Shown piece by piece: positions 24,983 through 34,327 of a stretch of DNA of 64,000 nt. A model generated the notes under the pieces. It did not search any database and had not been told where the DNA came from. It was given only the letters and a program-made list of their open reading frames with translations. The stretch is from CAWKOH01 sp963851245 (GTDB lineage Bacteria > Actinomycetota > Acidimicrobiia > Acidimicrobiales > Palsa-688). The stretch covers positions 62,001-126,000 of the forward strand of contig CAWKOH010000002.1 of NCBI GenBank assembly GCA_963851245.1. Reading direction: 5' to 3'. Position 1 is the stretch's first letter, and each line of letters opens with the position of its first letter. Made by a program: the position numbers and the translations under genes.

Positions 24983-26122
24983 CTACGAGAAGAGCGGAGA
25001 CCCGGTCGCGGATTCGAGGGTGTTCAACGTCGCGAGGGAGAGCTGGGCGACGCCGGCCGGCAGCGGCGCATACCCCAGGGAGGCGGCGTCGGCCTGGCCG
25101 GTGGTGATGACGTAGTCGATCAGCTTCCCGATGGCGAGTCCCTTGTTGGTGTCGGTCTGCTTCTCATAGACCAGCGTCCAGCTGAAGTTGGCGAGGGGGT
25201 AGCTGCCGGCGCCTGGTTCATCGATGATGGAGAAGTTGGTAGAGCTCAGACCGACGGCCTGCCCGGCGTCCGCCGATATGGCCGAAGTGCTGGGAGCGAC
25301 GAAGGACCCGGCCTTGTTCTCGAGGGCCACGTTGGTGAATCCGGCCTGGAGGGCGTATCCGTACTCGACGAATCCGATGGCGCCCTGGGTCTGGTGCACG
25401 TAGTTGGCCACACCCGTATTCAGTTGCTCACCGATACCGACCTTCGCCAGAGGCCAGGTCTTGGAGGGTTTGGTCGTCCCTATCCTGGCGACCCAGTCGG
25501 GGGCCGTCTTTATCAGGTAGGAGTCGAGGTCCCAGCCCGGGCCCGACGAGTCGGCTCGGTGGACCGGGACGATGGTGAGGTTGGGCAGGTTGCTCACCCC
25601 GCTGACAGTGGCAATCCGGGCGTCGTTCCATTTGGTGATGCTGCCGTCGAAGATGGCGGCCAGGGTGGGTCCGTCCAGCTTGAGACCGCTCCGCGCCCCC
25701 GGGAGGTTGTAGCTGATAGCCACGCCCCCCAGGTCCACCGGAATCTGCAGCACCGTTCCGCCCGAAGCCTTGGCCTGATCCGACGCGGACATGGGGATCT
25801 CGGTGTCGCCGAAGTCGACGGTGTTCTGCTCCACGTCGGTGATGCCGACGCTGCTCCCAGCCGGCGAGTAGTTGATCGTCGTCTTGGGGTCCTTCTTGTG
25901 ATAGTCGTAGAAGACCTTCTGGAAGAAGGGCTCGATGGAGTTGGCGCCGGCGCCGTCAAGGGTTACCGACGACGACGTCGCGGTGTCGTAGGCCGGGCCC
26001 AACTGGTTCACCGCGGACCCGCTGGGGGTGCTGGGCGACGATGTGCTGTGGCTGCTCGATCCGCACGCGCCGACCAGGAGCCCGAAAGAAATCAAGGCCA
26101 CGGTGATTCTGGATCTTTGCAT
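24983..26122 (-). CDS. pstS: phosphate-binding lipoprotein PstS
   Basis: Periplasmic-side phosphate receptor of the Pst importer. The signal peptide ends in a lipobox LVGAC; a Ser/Thr-rich linker follows, then the binding domain with LDGAGANSIEPFF, YSPAGSSVGI, and HRADSSGPGWDLDSYL, the segments that hold phosphate. The 379-residue length is normal. A GGAGGG ribosome-binding site (minus strand, 26126-26131) precedes the ATG. It is the first gene of the pst operon and normally induced by phosphate starvation; no clear Pho box is seen. Confidence 0.96.
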   Translation of the reverse strand: MQRSRITVALISFGLLVGACGSSSHSTSSPSTPSGSAVNQLGPAYDTATSSSVTLDGAGANSIEPFFQKVFYDYHKKDPKTTINYSPAGSSVGITDVEQNTVDFGDTEIPMSASDQAKASGGTVLQIPVDLGGVAISYNLPGARSGLKLDGPTLAAIFDGSITKWNDARIATVSGVSNLPNLTIVPVHRADSSGPGWDLDSYLIKTAPDWVARIGTTKPSKTWPLAKVGIGEQLNTGVANYVHQTQGAIGFVEYGYALQAGFTNVALENKAGSFVAPSTSAISADAGQAVGLSSTNFSIIDEPGAGSYPLANFSWTLVYEKQTDTNKGLAIGKLIDYVITTGQADAASLGYAPLPAGVAQLSLATLNTLESATGSPLFS

Positions 26123-26166
26123 CAGCCCTCCATTACGCGCCGAAAAAGATGATTAAGTCAATCAGA

Positions 26167-26195
26167 AATATAACGTCGGGTGATTTAGAAGACAA
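26167..26195 (-). promoter_or_regulatory. promoter of the pst operon
   Basis: On the minus strand TTGTCT (26195-26190) and TATATT (26172-26167) are separated by exactly 17 bases, a good sigma-A-type promoter about 45 bases before pstS. It sits in the most AT-rich stretch of this region. Confidence 0.6.
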
Positions 26196-26297
26196 TTCGC
26201 GATCAACGCCACCGGACCTGGTCCGGGTCCTGGCCCGGGTCGGCGGGAGGGCCGGCTTCCGGGAGGGGCCTATAGTCGCGGCATTCGCGGGGACCCG

Positions 26298-28983
26298 ATG
26301 GCAGGGAGATCCTCGGCGGCTTTCAAGCGTTCGGAGAGCTCTCGGCTCGGTCGCCGGTCGGCGGCCCGCCCTTGGCCCATCGGTCAGGCCGCCGACCACC
26401 GTCCGACGTTCGGCCGCGCCCAGCTGCTGAGCGAGCTGGTCCGGCATCTGGGTCGCCATGACGGCCCGATCATCCTCAGCGGCCCGGCTGGCATCGGTAA
26501 GACCCACCTGGCCCGGGCGTCGCTTCGGCTCCTGGTCGAGGACGGGCACGATTCCGAAGAGATCGTCGGCGGCGGCGCGCCCTCGGCCGTGCCCCTCGGC
26601 CCGGCCGCCCACCTGGTCCCGGCCATCGTGGGAGAGGTGCCGCTGGCCGGGCTGATCGCCGGCGCCCTGGATGGGCTGCGGCGCCGAGCCGTCGACCGTC
26701 GTCTCATTGTCCTGGCCGACGACATCGATCTCCTCGACGATGCCTCGGCCACGCTGATCGGCCACCTGGCCGGCGTCGAGCGGGTGGCGATCGTCGGCAC
26801 GTCGAGGCGTCCGGTTCGACCCCGCAGCCTCTTCGCCGACCTGTGGCCGGACGATCTGATCCGGGTCGTGTCGCTCGACCCGCTCTCGCCGCCGGAGGCA
26901 GCCGATCTGGCCGCGTTCCATGCGGGTGGTCCGCTCGAGCCGAGCTCCGGTCTCAGGGTGTACGACATCACCGGCGGCAACCCGCTGTGGATCACCGAGT
27001 TGACCAGGGCGGCCGTAGCCAGAGGAGCGCTTCGACCCGGCCGCACCGGGCTCCGGCTCGACACCGAGGTGGCCGTCGGTGGCCTGGACCGGATCCTGGC
27101 TGACCGTATCAGCGACCTCACGCCGGCCGAGCGCGACGCCCTGGACCTCGTCGCCGCCGGGGGCCCGCTGCCGTCCACCCTGCTCCGAACCCTGACCGGA
27201 ACTGAGGCGCTCATTTCTCTCGCCGGGGCCGGCCTGGTGGAAGTCACTGGTTCGAGGGGCGAGCCAGTCATCCGCTTTGCCCATCCCCTCCACCGCCAGC
27301 TGGTGCGGAGCGCTCAGCCAGCTGACCAGGTGCACAGCCTCTTGCAGAGACTCTTGGCCGCTGAGGCGCCGCCCGGTCCGGTCGATCGGGCCGTGGATCC
27401 CGGCCAGCGGGCGTCGCTGGTCCGCCTGGCCCTGTGGCACGCCCAGATGGGGGAGGCGTTCGACCCGCAGGCTCTGGGTTGGGCCGCCCAGGAGGTGCGA
27501 TGGGGCCTTCTCGAGGTGGTGCGTCGGCATCTCGCCGGAGAACCTGTGGCCCCGGAGGGTTCCGACGCCGCTGCGGCCATCGGCCTTCAGCGGCCCGACG
27601 AGCGCGCCGGGGTCGCGCACATGCTGGCCGCCGGGGCCTGGAAGGAGGCCAGGACCTTCACCAATGGCGTGGCACTGGCCCGGCTCCTCACCTTTCAGCC
27701 CGATAAGGCCGCCGAAGCCCTAGAGGTCTTCGACTCGCTGCGATCACTGGCGGTCAGCGAGCCCGAGCGGGCCGCGGTGGCCACCATTCATGGGATATGG
27801 CTCCATTGGATCGCCCGGGATCGAGCCGGAGCCGCCGACCTGTTGAGCAAGGCCGAGGCCGACCTCGGCCCACCCTGGCAGTCGATGGTCGCATCCACCC
27901 GGGCCGGGTTGGGGGTGCATTGCGGGGCCACGGCCGATGGTCTGGTCGCCCTGGAGGCGGCCTGGCCGGGAGAAGACGCCCCGCCTGTAGTCAAGGTGTC
28001 GAACTGGTCACCGCGGGCCGCCGCGCTGGTCGAACGCGGGACGGCTCGAGGAGGGCGTGACTCTGGCCGAGGCGGCTCTGCCCGCCTCGCTCGGTCTGGG
28101 CGGGGAGGGCATGCAGGCCATGGCCGAGCTGACCATCATCCACCATTGGGGTCGGATGTGCCTGGGTCGGTACGGCGAGGTCCTGCGGGACGCCCGTCAG
28201 GTGTCGGACCTGCTCAGGGAGGCGGATCAGGACGAAGCCAGGGCCCTGTTCATGGGCCTCGAGGCCCGCTGTCTGACGAGGTGGGGCAGGCCGGGCCGGG
28301 CCGCCGCCGTACTCGAAGAGGCGATCAGGCGGCACGGCCCGCTGAGCACGCTTGGCTTCAGGGCGCTCCTTCACAGCTCGCGGGCCGTTGCCCTGGCCTG
28401 GACCGGGCGGCTGCGCGAAGCGGATATGGAGGCCGACGAGGCAGCTCACTGGAGCGACTCGCCGCGTTTCTTCGACGCTGACATCGACATGGCCCGGGCG
28501 ACGGTGCTGGCGGCCACGGGTCAGCGGACCCGCGCCACGGCGTTGGCGGAGGCGGCGGCCGAGAAAGCCGCCTCTCTGGGCAGCTTCTACTTCGCCTTCG
28601 AGTCCGCTTTCCTTGCCGCTCGGCTGGAAGCGGCGGGCCGTCGGCTCCGGGCTCTCGAAGAGCTGGCCGGGGTGGTGGACGGCCCGTTCCCCCCGCTGGC
28701 CGTCGCCTACGGCCAGGCCCTGGCCGGCGCCGATGTCGGCGCCCTCAGGGCGCTCTCGGACCGGGCCATGGCTCTGGGAGAGAAGCTCTTCGCCCTGGAG
28801 ATGCTCGAAGCGGCCGCAGCGTTGGACCCATCATCCGCCGTGGGTCGGTCGCGCTCCGAGGCGGGGATCGACCGGCTGCGCCGGGAGTGCGAAGGCGCTC
28901 GGTCTCCGGTCGTGGCCGGGACACCGCCGGTAGTGTCCCTCTCCAACAGGGAGCCCGAGGTCGGATTCGAACCGACGACCTGA
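26298..28983 (+). pseudogene. MalT/LuxR-type large ATPase, frameshifted
   Basis: The first frame (26298-28481) starts with an AAA/STAND ATPase domain: Walker A GPAGIGKTH, Walker B LIVLADDIDLL and a GGNPLWI helix typical of MalT- and LuxR-family signal ATPases, then alpha-helical repeats. Near 28030-28057 the recognisable helical-repeat sequence moves to another frame (LEEGVTLAEAALPAS onward) that runs to 28983. Together they would make about 890 residues. No LuxR helix-turn-helix is seen at the end; instead the frame runs antisense into tRNA-Thr and stops inside it, giving the tail EVGFEPTT. It could be a pseudogene, or an intact gene with an assembly indel and a longer true 3' end lost. A TATAGT box lies at 26271. 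Confidence 0.6.
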
Positions 28984-29025
28984 CGCTTACAAGGCGCCTG
29001 CTCTGACCAGCTGAGCTACTCGGGC
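28952..29025 (-). tRNA. tRNA-Thr(TGT)
   Basis: A 74-base cloverleaf on the minus strand. The acceptor arms GCCCGAG (29025-29019) and CTCGGGC (28959-28953) pair perfectly, the T-loop GGTTCGAATCC is present, and the anticodon loop CTTGTAA between GGCGC and GCGTC stems gives anticodon TGT, for threonine ACA. The 3' CCA is not encoded. The only tRNA found in the window. Confidence 0.93.
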
Positions 29026-29142
29026 GCGTCTTCGTCCACGCCAGACCGGGCAGCCTATTTCCTCCCGGGGGAATGGTGCCCGGCCCATTTCCCTCGACAG
29101 GGATCCTTGATCCGATTGGGCGGCGGTGGCAGGCTCGGTCGG

Positions 29143-29412
29143 ATGGGACTATCCGAACGGGATCAGGCCATCCTCGAGTTCGAAGGATCATGGTGGACGC
29201 TCACCGGCTCCAAGGAAGCGGGGATCAGGGACCGCTTCGGTATCTCGGCGAGTAGCTACCGGCGGATCCTGGCTTCCCTCATGGAATCGGAGGAGGCCGA
29301 GAACGCCGATCCCCTTCTGGTGCGCCGGCTGCGCCGGGATCGTGACCTGAGGAGACGAGCCCGGTTCGAGCGCCGCCCGCCGGGTGGCGCTGATGGGAGG
29401 GGGGTGCCGTGA
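29143..29412 (+). CDS. DUF3263 protein
   Basis: A small protein of 89 residues from ATG 29143 (an upstream TTG at 29107 would add 12). It matches the DUF3263 pattern: SERDQAILEFEGSWW, then a helix, RFGISASSYRRIL and a basic C-terminus LVRRLRRDRDLRRRARFERR. The domain looks like a small helix-turn-helix DNA-binding fold; function is unknown. It overlaps the start of the LytR_C gene by four bases (GTGA), so the two are translationally coupled, an arrangement often seen in actinomycetes. Confidence 0.82.
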   Translation: MGLSERDQAILEFEGSWWTLTGSKEAGIRDRFGISASSYRRILASLMESEEAENADPLLVRRLRRDRDLRRRARFERRPPGGADGRGVP

Positions 29413-29960
29413 ACCAGCCAGTGGGACCCGGATCGGGGAGTGGGGACGGTATTCACACCCTGAAGGCGGTGGCCCTGATCGTTGTCGTCGTCCTGATCGG
29501 TTGGGCGGTTCTGCATCACACGACCAAGCCTTCGCATGGCAGCTCCTCCAGTGCCAGCAGCTCGACGACCATTCCGGGATCGTCGACGACGGTGCCGGGC
29601 GGCTCTACCACCACGACCACGGTGCCCCTGATCCCGCCGAGCAGCATCAAGCTCCAGGTGCTGAACGGCACCGGTTCGGGACAGCTGGCCACCGAGTGGA
29701 GCAACAAGCTGAAAGCCAATCCCGGCTACAACACCCTGGCCCCCGCCGACACCACCGCGACCGTCCCCAAGTCCGAGATTTACATCGTGACGCCGGGCTA
29801 CCAGCGGGAGGCCGACGCCCTGGCGGCGACCGTCGGCCTCACCGCGGCGGCGATCAACGGCACTATCCCCCCACCCGCTAGCGCTCCGATCCCCACGACG
29901 GCCAGGGCCAACGCCAACCTGGTGCTGGTCATCGGGCCCGATCTGGCCAGTAAGGCCTAA
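29409..29960 (+). CDS. membrane-anchored LytR_C domain protein
   Basis: A 183-residue protein with one N-terminal membrane helix (about residues 19-37, AVALIVVVVLIGWAVL), a Ser/Thr-rich wall-spanning linker with Thr runs, and a C-terminal LytR_C domain (SIKLQVLNGTGSGQLATEW ... IYIVTPGYQREADALA). LytR_C domains accompany LytR-CpsA-Psr cell-wall ligases, but no LCP catalytic domain is present. It is coupled to the DUF3263 gene upstream. otsB lies in the same frame just after its stop. Confidence 0.83.
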   Translation: MNQPVGPGSGSGDGIHTLKAVALIVVVVLIGWAVLHHTTKPSHGSSSSASSSTTIPGSSTTVPGGSTTTTTVPLIPPSSIKLQVLNGTGSGQLATEWSNKLKANPGYNTLAPADTTATVPKSEIYIVTPGYQREADALAATVGLTAAAINGTIPPPASAPIPTTARANANLVLVIGPDLASKA

Positions 29961-29987
29961 CCACCTGACTCGCCTCCTCGGATCGAC

Positions 29988-30755
29988 CTGAGCGCGGACC
30001 TGAGTCCCTGGCTGGCCCGTCCGGAGTCGGCGGGTCTGTTCCTCGACTTCGACGGGACCCTGGCCCCGATAGTCGAGGACTTTGACCGGGCCGAGGCTTA
30101 CCCCGGGACAGGTTCTCGCCTGGCCCGGCTGGCATCGCGGCTCGCCCGGGTGGCGGTGGTATCGGGTCGCCCGGTCGCCTACCTGATGACCCACCTGGCC
30201 GGGGTCGGGGCCACCGAGCTGGTCGGCCTGTACGGCATGGAACGCGCCTCACGGTCCGGCGCCGTCGAGGTGTCTCCTGCCGCCCTGGCCTGGAAGGCCG
30301 ACCTGGCGGCGGCCGCGGACGAAGCCGACGCGACCGCTCCCGACGGGGTGATCGTGGAGCGTAAGGGTCTGGCCACCACCCTCCACTACCGGCTGGCACC
30401 CGAGCAGTCCGGCTGGGCGGACCGCTTCGCGGCCGATCAGGTGACGCGCCGGGGCGTGGTGGCTCACCCCGGCAAGATGTCGGTCGAGCTGCGCCCCCCG
30501 GTCACCACTGACAAGGGCACGGTCGTGGCCGAGCTGTCAGGGGGGCTGAAGGCGGTGTGCTTCGTCGGGGACGACACCGGCGACCTGCCGGCTTTCTCCG
30601 AGCTGGCCCGCTTGCGGGCCGGCGGGCAGTCCACCCTGGCGGTGGCCGTCGAATCAGCCGAGACGCCGCGCCGGCTGGTCGAGGCGGCCGACCTCGTCGT
30701 GGATGGACCAGGAGGCGTTGCCTCCCTGCTCGATGCCCTGGCCGCCGGTCGGTAG
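29988..30755 (+). CDS. otsB: trehalose-6-phosphate phosphatase, no standard start codon
   Basis: HAD-type phosphatase that removes phosphate from trehalose 6-phosphate. The nucleophile motif is LFLDFDGTLAPI, followed by VAVVSGRP, the Lys-containing core and the final FVGDDTGDLPAF. The first ATG/GTG/TTG in this frame is GTG 30150, which would cut off the nucleophile motif. Between the preceding in-frame TAA (29958) and the motif the only near-start codons are CTG at 29988 and 30000 and ATC at 29982. I set the start at CTG 29988, giving 255 residues. An indel hiding a normal start is the alternative. Confidence 0.85.
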   Translation: MSADLSPWLARPESAGLFLDFDGTLAPIVEDFDRAEAYPGTGSRLARLASRLARVAVVSGRPVAYLMTHLAGVGATELVGLYGMERASRSGAVEVSPAALAWKADLAAAADEADATAPDGVIVERKGLATTLHYRLAPEQSGWADRFAADQVTRRGVVAHPGKMSVELRPPVTTDKGTVVAELSGGLKAVCFVGDDTGDLPAFSELARLRAGGQSTLAVAVESAETPRRLVEAADLVVDGPGGVASLLDALAAGR

Positions 30756-30828
30756 CCGCCGCCACCTGACCCCAGATCCCTGGCGCCCGATCGCGGCCCC
30801 CCGCTCCCTCCTCCAGATCCCCAGGTTC

Positions 30829-32217
30829 CTAGCCGGCTGCTGAAGCCGCATGGGCGGTCTGGTCGTCGAACCAATCGAGCGGGGAGGTGGCGAGGACCGC
30901 CTTGCGCAGCCCCGCGGCCCGCTCGGCCCGCTCCGCCGGCGTCAGGTCCAGGGCCTTGCCCAGGGCGGCCGCCGTACCGGAGACGTCGAAGGGGTTGACG
31001 CCGATGGCGTGCTGGCCGAGCTCGTCCCACGCCCCCGCCTGCCGGCTCAGGACCAGGGCCCCGTCCCTCTCGTTGACGATAGGACCTTCCTTGGCCACCA
31101 GGTTGAGGCCATCCCGCACCGGGTTGACAAGAAGCACATCCGAGCGTCGAAGCGCCGCCACCGAACGTGGGTAGTTGTCCTCGGGATGCAGCATGATCGG
31201 GGTCCATCCGGCCGCGGCCCACTTGGCGTTGAGACGGGCGGCCAGGGCCTGCACCTCCTGGCCGTAGGCCTGATATTCGGCCAGGCCCAGGCGGGAGGGG
31301 TACACCATGGCCGCGAAGACGACAGAGCCGCGCATGTCGGGCCTTCGCTCCAGTAGCTCGTCGAAGGCCCAGAAGCCCCTGAGCACGTTTTTCGACAGCT
31401 CTATCCGGTCGACCCGCACTATCAGCTTCCGATCGCCCACCTCGCCCTCCAGCCAGGCCAGCTCCCGCCGGCAGGCCTCCGACGCCGCTACCTGGCGCAG
31501 GTCGTGGACGTCCGTCGCGGCGGGGGAGACGAAGGTGGCGGGGACCCGGCCGAGCTGTTCGCGGCAACAGTCCTCGAAGGCCTTGGCCCACCTCGCGGAG
31601 TGGAATCCGCAGGCGCCGCCCCCGGCCAGTCCGCCGATCACGGCCGTGCCCACATCCTCGGGCAGAACCGAGAACTCCTGCGGTGAGCACCAGGGGGTGT
31701 GAACGAAGGCGGCTATCCGCACGTCGGGCCGCTTGCTGGCGACCAGCCCGGGGACGAGAGCCAGCTGGTAGTCCTGGACCAGGACCGTCGCTCCGGCGCC
31801 GGCGACTTCCGCGGTGGCGTCCGCCATCTGTTCGTTCACAGTCCGGAATCGCTCCCAGGCCGCCCACCAGTAACGGTCGAAGCGAGGCCGGCGGGGGAGG
31901 TCCCAGAGCCCGTGCAGCGCGAACCAGAGGGTCTGGTTGGCGACCACGTCGTAGTAACCCTGGTAGTCCTCCTGCTCGACCACGACGGCTTGATACCGGA
32001 ACCCTCCGTCTGCCCTTAGACCCAGGCGGGCGGCTTCGCGGTCGTCCTCGGTCGCCGCACAGGCCAGCCACAGGGCACCGTCGCGCTCCACTCCGGGTCC
32101 CAGGGTGACGACCAGACCGCCGGCGGCTCGTCTGGCCTGGAGGGCGCCGGCCTGGTTACGGCCGAAGCTGATCGGGCCTCGATTGGAGAGAACCAGCAGG
32201 TTGTTCTGATCGGCCAT
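30829..32217 (-). CDS. otsA: alpha,alpha-trehalose-phosphate synthase (GT20)
   Basis: Transfers glucose from a nucleotide sugar to glucose 6-phosphate. The N-terminal loop VLSNRGPISFGR, VQDYQLALVPGLV, HTPWCSPQEF, the VDRIELSKNVLRGF donor loop and NPVRDGLNLVAKE are all GT20 hallmarks. The 462-residue length is normal. It converges on otsB, 73 bases apart, so synthesis and dephosphorylation of trehalose phosphate are next to each other on opposite strands. The donor (UDP- or GDP/ADP-glucose) is not determined by the sequence I can read. Confidence 0.93.
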   Translation of the reverse strand: MADQNNLLVLSNRGPISFGRNQAGALQARRAAGGLVVTLGPGVERDGALWLACAATEDDREAARLGLRADGGFRYQAVVVEQEDYQGYYDVVANQTLWFALHGLWDLPRRPRFDRYWWAAWERFRTVNEQMADATAEVAGAGATVLVQDYQLALVPGLVASKRPDVRIAAFVHTPWCSPQEFSVLPEDVGTAVIGGLAGGGACGFHSARWAKAFEDCCREQLGRVPATFVSPAATDVHDLRQVAASEACRRELAWLEGEVGDRKLIVRVDRIELSKNVLRGFWAFDELLERRPDMRGSVVFAAMVYPSRLGLAEYQAYGQEVQALAARLNAKWAAAGWTPIMLHPEDNYPRSVAALRRSDVLLVNPVRDGLNLVAKEGPIVNERDGALVLSRQAGAWDELGQHAIGVNPFDVSGTAAALGKALDLTPAERAERAAGLRKAVLATSPLDWFDDQTAHAASAAG

Positions 32218-32283
32218 GTGAGTTCGACCCTACCCGGGCGGCCGAGCCCCCCATCACCGGCCCGCACCGGGCAGCATGGGGGC

Positions 32284-33273
32284 GTGCCGCACGTGGTCGT
32301 CGCGCCCGACAAGTTCAGGGGATCGGCGACGGCGGCCGACGTCGCCGCTGCGATGGCCCGGGGCGCGGTCAAGCTGGGGTGGTCAGCAGACCAGGCGCCG
32401 GTCTCCGACGGCGGTGAGGGATTCTGTGCTGCCCTCGGAGGCCGAGCCCGTCCGGCCCGGGTCCGGGACCCTCTGGGCCGCCCGGTCGAGGCCGCCTGGT
32501 TCGAATTGGACGGCGGTGCGGCCGCGTCGGTGGAAATGGCGAGGGCATCGGGTCTGGAGCTGGCAGGAGGCAGCCGGAGCAACGACCCCGTGGGCGCCGA
32601 CACCGCCGGCACCGGTCAGTTGATCGCGGCCGCCATCAAGTCCGGCGCCAGGCAGGTGCTGATCGGGATGGGCGGCTCGGCCACGACCGACGGGGGTTGG
32701 GGGGCGGTGGAAGCGCTGGAGCCGCATTCCCGACTGTCCGGCATCGATCTGGTCGTCGCCTGCGATGTCAGGACCCACTTCGTCGATGCGGCCCTGACCT
32801 TTTCCCCCCAGAAGGGCGCCAGCCCAGCCCAGGTGCAGTTCCTCACCCGCCGGCTCGAGCGCCTGGCCCAGGTCTACTTGGAGCGATTCGGGGTTGACGT
32901 GCAGAGCATGGAGGGTTCCGGTGCCGCCGGCGGCCTGGCCGGGGGCCTGGCTGCTCTCGGAGCCACGCTGGTAAGCGGATTCGAGCTGGTCGCTGACCGG
33001 ATCGACCTGGCCGGCAGGATCGAAGGGGCCGACCTGGTGATCACGGGCGAGGGGCTGCTGGACGCCGAGTCGTTCAATGGCAAGGCGGTCGGTGGCGTCG
33101 TCGCGCTGGCTCGAGAGCTGGATGTCCCGGTGGTGGTCTTGGCCGGTAACGCGGAGGGCGATCAACCCGTACAGGTAAGGACGCTGGTGGCTTCAGTCGG
33201 CGAGGAGCGGGCCTGGGCCGAGCCCCTCGCCGCCGTGGAAGAAGTGGTGGCCGACATCATCGCGGCCTGCTGA
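32284..33273 (+). CDS. glycerate kinase
   Basis: A 329-residue glycerate kinase of the GlxK/GarK family: VVVAPDKFRGSATAADVAAAM at the N-terminus, SDGGEGF, GMGGSATTDGGWG in the middle, GSGAAGGLAGGLAALGA and TGEGLLDAESFNGKAVGGV towards the end. Members usually make 2-phosphoglycerate. GTG 32284 follows a GGGGG sequence and puts the first motif at residue 4. It diverges from otsA and converges on gpgS, five bases from its stop, which suggests that glycerate or phosphoglycerate supply is linked to glucosylglycerate synthesis. Confidence 0.92.
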   Translation: MPHVVVAPDKFRGSATAADVAAAMARGAVKLGWSADQAPVSDGGEGFCAALGGRARPARVRDPLGRPVEAAWFELDGGAAASVEMARASGLELAGGSRSNDPVGADTAGTGQLIAAAIKSGARQVLIGMGGSATTDGGWGAVEALEPHSRLSGIDLVVACDVRTHFVDAALTFSPQKGASPAQVQFLTRRLERLAQVYLERFGVDVQSMEGSGAAGGLAGGLAALGATLVSGFELVADRIDLAGRIEGADLVITGEGLLDAESFNGKAVGGVVALARELDVPVVVLAGNAEGDQPVQVRTLVASVGEERAWAEPLAAVEEVVADIIAAC

Positions 33274-33277
33274 GCCG

Positions 33278-34180
33278 TCAGGCCGTCTTGCGGTAGGCCG
33301 GCACCTGGATGAGGGGCGGTCGCTCGGCGAAGGAGACCGACACTGGTTCCGTCTCGGGCCGGACCAGGCGCGAAGTCCAGGGGAAATCACCGACGTCTGC
33401 GGGGGACAGCCCCGCCCTCTGGAGGGCCGCCTGCAAGATGCTGAGCGCCTGTACCCCGAGGTCGGAGAGGGACCGGTTGCGATGGACCCGCTCGCCCAGG
33501 TCGCACTGGACTACTCCCGTCGTCCCGAACCGCTCGGTGACGTCGATCAGGAGCCCGAGGTCGACGCCGTAACCGCCGACGAACGGCACCGCCTCGAGCA
33601 CCCGGCGCGGCGCCGCGCACTCACCGGAGAGCGGTTGGGCCAGCTCGGCCAGGTGCGGGAAGAAGACCGATATGAGGGGCCGAGCCATGAGCTCGGTCAC
33701 CCGGCCCCCTTCTCCTGGCCTCCCGTCCAGGGGCCGGTCGTAGAACCCCTTGACGAAGTCGACGTCGTCCCGGGTCACGAGCGGCCCGAGCAGCCCGAGG
33801 ACAAACGCCGGATCGAAACCCCGGATGTCGGCGTCGCAGAACACGATCAGGTCGCCGGAGGTCTCGTGCACCCCCCGCCACATAGCCTGGCCCTTGCCGT
33901 GCTCGATGCCATACTCGGGCAGCACCCCGGTGGCCGTCACCACCCGTGCGCCTTCGCGATCCGCCTCGGCGGCGGTCGAGTCAGTGGAACCGTCGTCCAT
34001 CACCACGACCTCGTCGACGACGGGATATCGGTCCATCAGATGCGAGCGGATCGTCCTCACCGTGTCCCCGATGGTGCTCTCTTCGTTGCGGGCGGGCAGG
34101 CACACCGAGACCCGCCGGCCCTTCTTGGCGGCGAGTACTCGGGCGGCTGAGTAGTGATGGGCGTCGAAGGAGCGGAACAT
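33278..34180 (-). CDS. gpgS: glucosyl-3-phosphoglycerate synthase
   Basis: GT81 retaining glucosyltransferase that joins glucose from a nucleotide sugar to 3-phosphoglycerate, used for glucosylglycerate and, in mycobacteria, methylglucose lipopolysaccharide. The first motif SVCLPARNEESTIG, VVMDDGSTDST, the metal site FCDADIRGF and FVGGYGVDLGLLID match the family. ATG 34180 (MFRSFDAHHYS) gives 300 residues; the reading frame extends upstream without family resemblance. The gpgP phosphatase is not nearby. Confidence 0.9.
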   Translation of the reverse strand: MFRSFDAHHYSAARVLAAKKGRRVSVCLPARNEESTIGDTVRTIRSHLMDRYPVVDEVVVMDDGSTDSTAAEADREGARVVTATGVLPEYGIEHGKGQAMWRGVHETSGDLIVFCDADIRGFDPAFVLGLLGPLVTRDDVDFVKGFYDRPLDGRPGEGGRVTELMARPLISVFFPHLAELAQPLSGECAAPRRVLEAVPFVGGYGVDLGLLIDVTERFGTTGVVQCDLGERVHRNRSLSDLGVQALSILQAALQRAGLSPADVGDFPWTSRLVRPETEPVSVSFAERPPLIQVPAYRKTA

Positions 34181-34261
34181 GCCGGATCCATGCTGCCACG
34201 CATCGTGGTGTGGGCCCGCCCCGGAGATGCCACAGCATTTCGTCGACATCACCATGAGATG

Positions 34262-34306
34262 ATGCCGAACCGGCATAACTGGGTCTTCAGGACCCGAATC
34301 GGGTCC
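34262..34306. terminator. two hairpins between FkbM methyltransferase and gpgS
   Basis: ATGCCG-AAC-CGGCAT (34262-34276) and GGACCC-GAATC-GGGTCC (34290-34306) lie downstream of the FkbM gene and upstream of gpgS on the same strand. They may terminate the FkbM transcript; no T-run follows. Confidence 0.35.
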
Positions 34307-34327
34307 CCGCTCTAGGCCCGAGAACCC

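Noticed and set aside
24941..26152. 403-codon plus-strand frame over pstS
   Set aside because: Antisense to an unmistakable PstS with signal peptide; no recognisable protein features.
28921..28983. EVGFEPTT as a meaningful C-terminal peptide
   Set aside because: It is the antisense reading of the tRNA-Thr T-arm and a familiar artefact of frames that run into tRNA genes.
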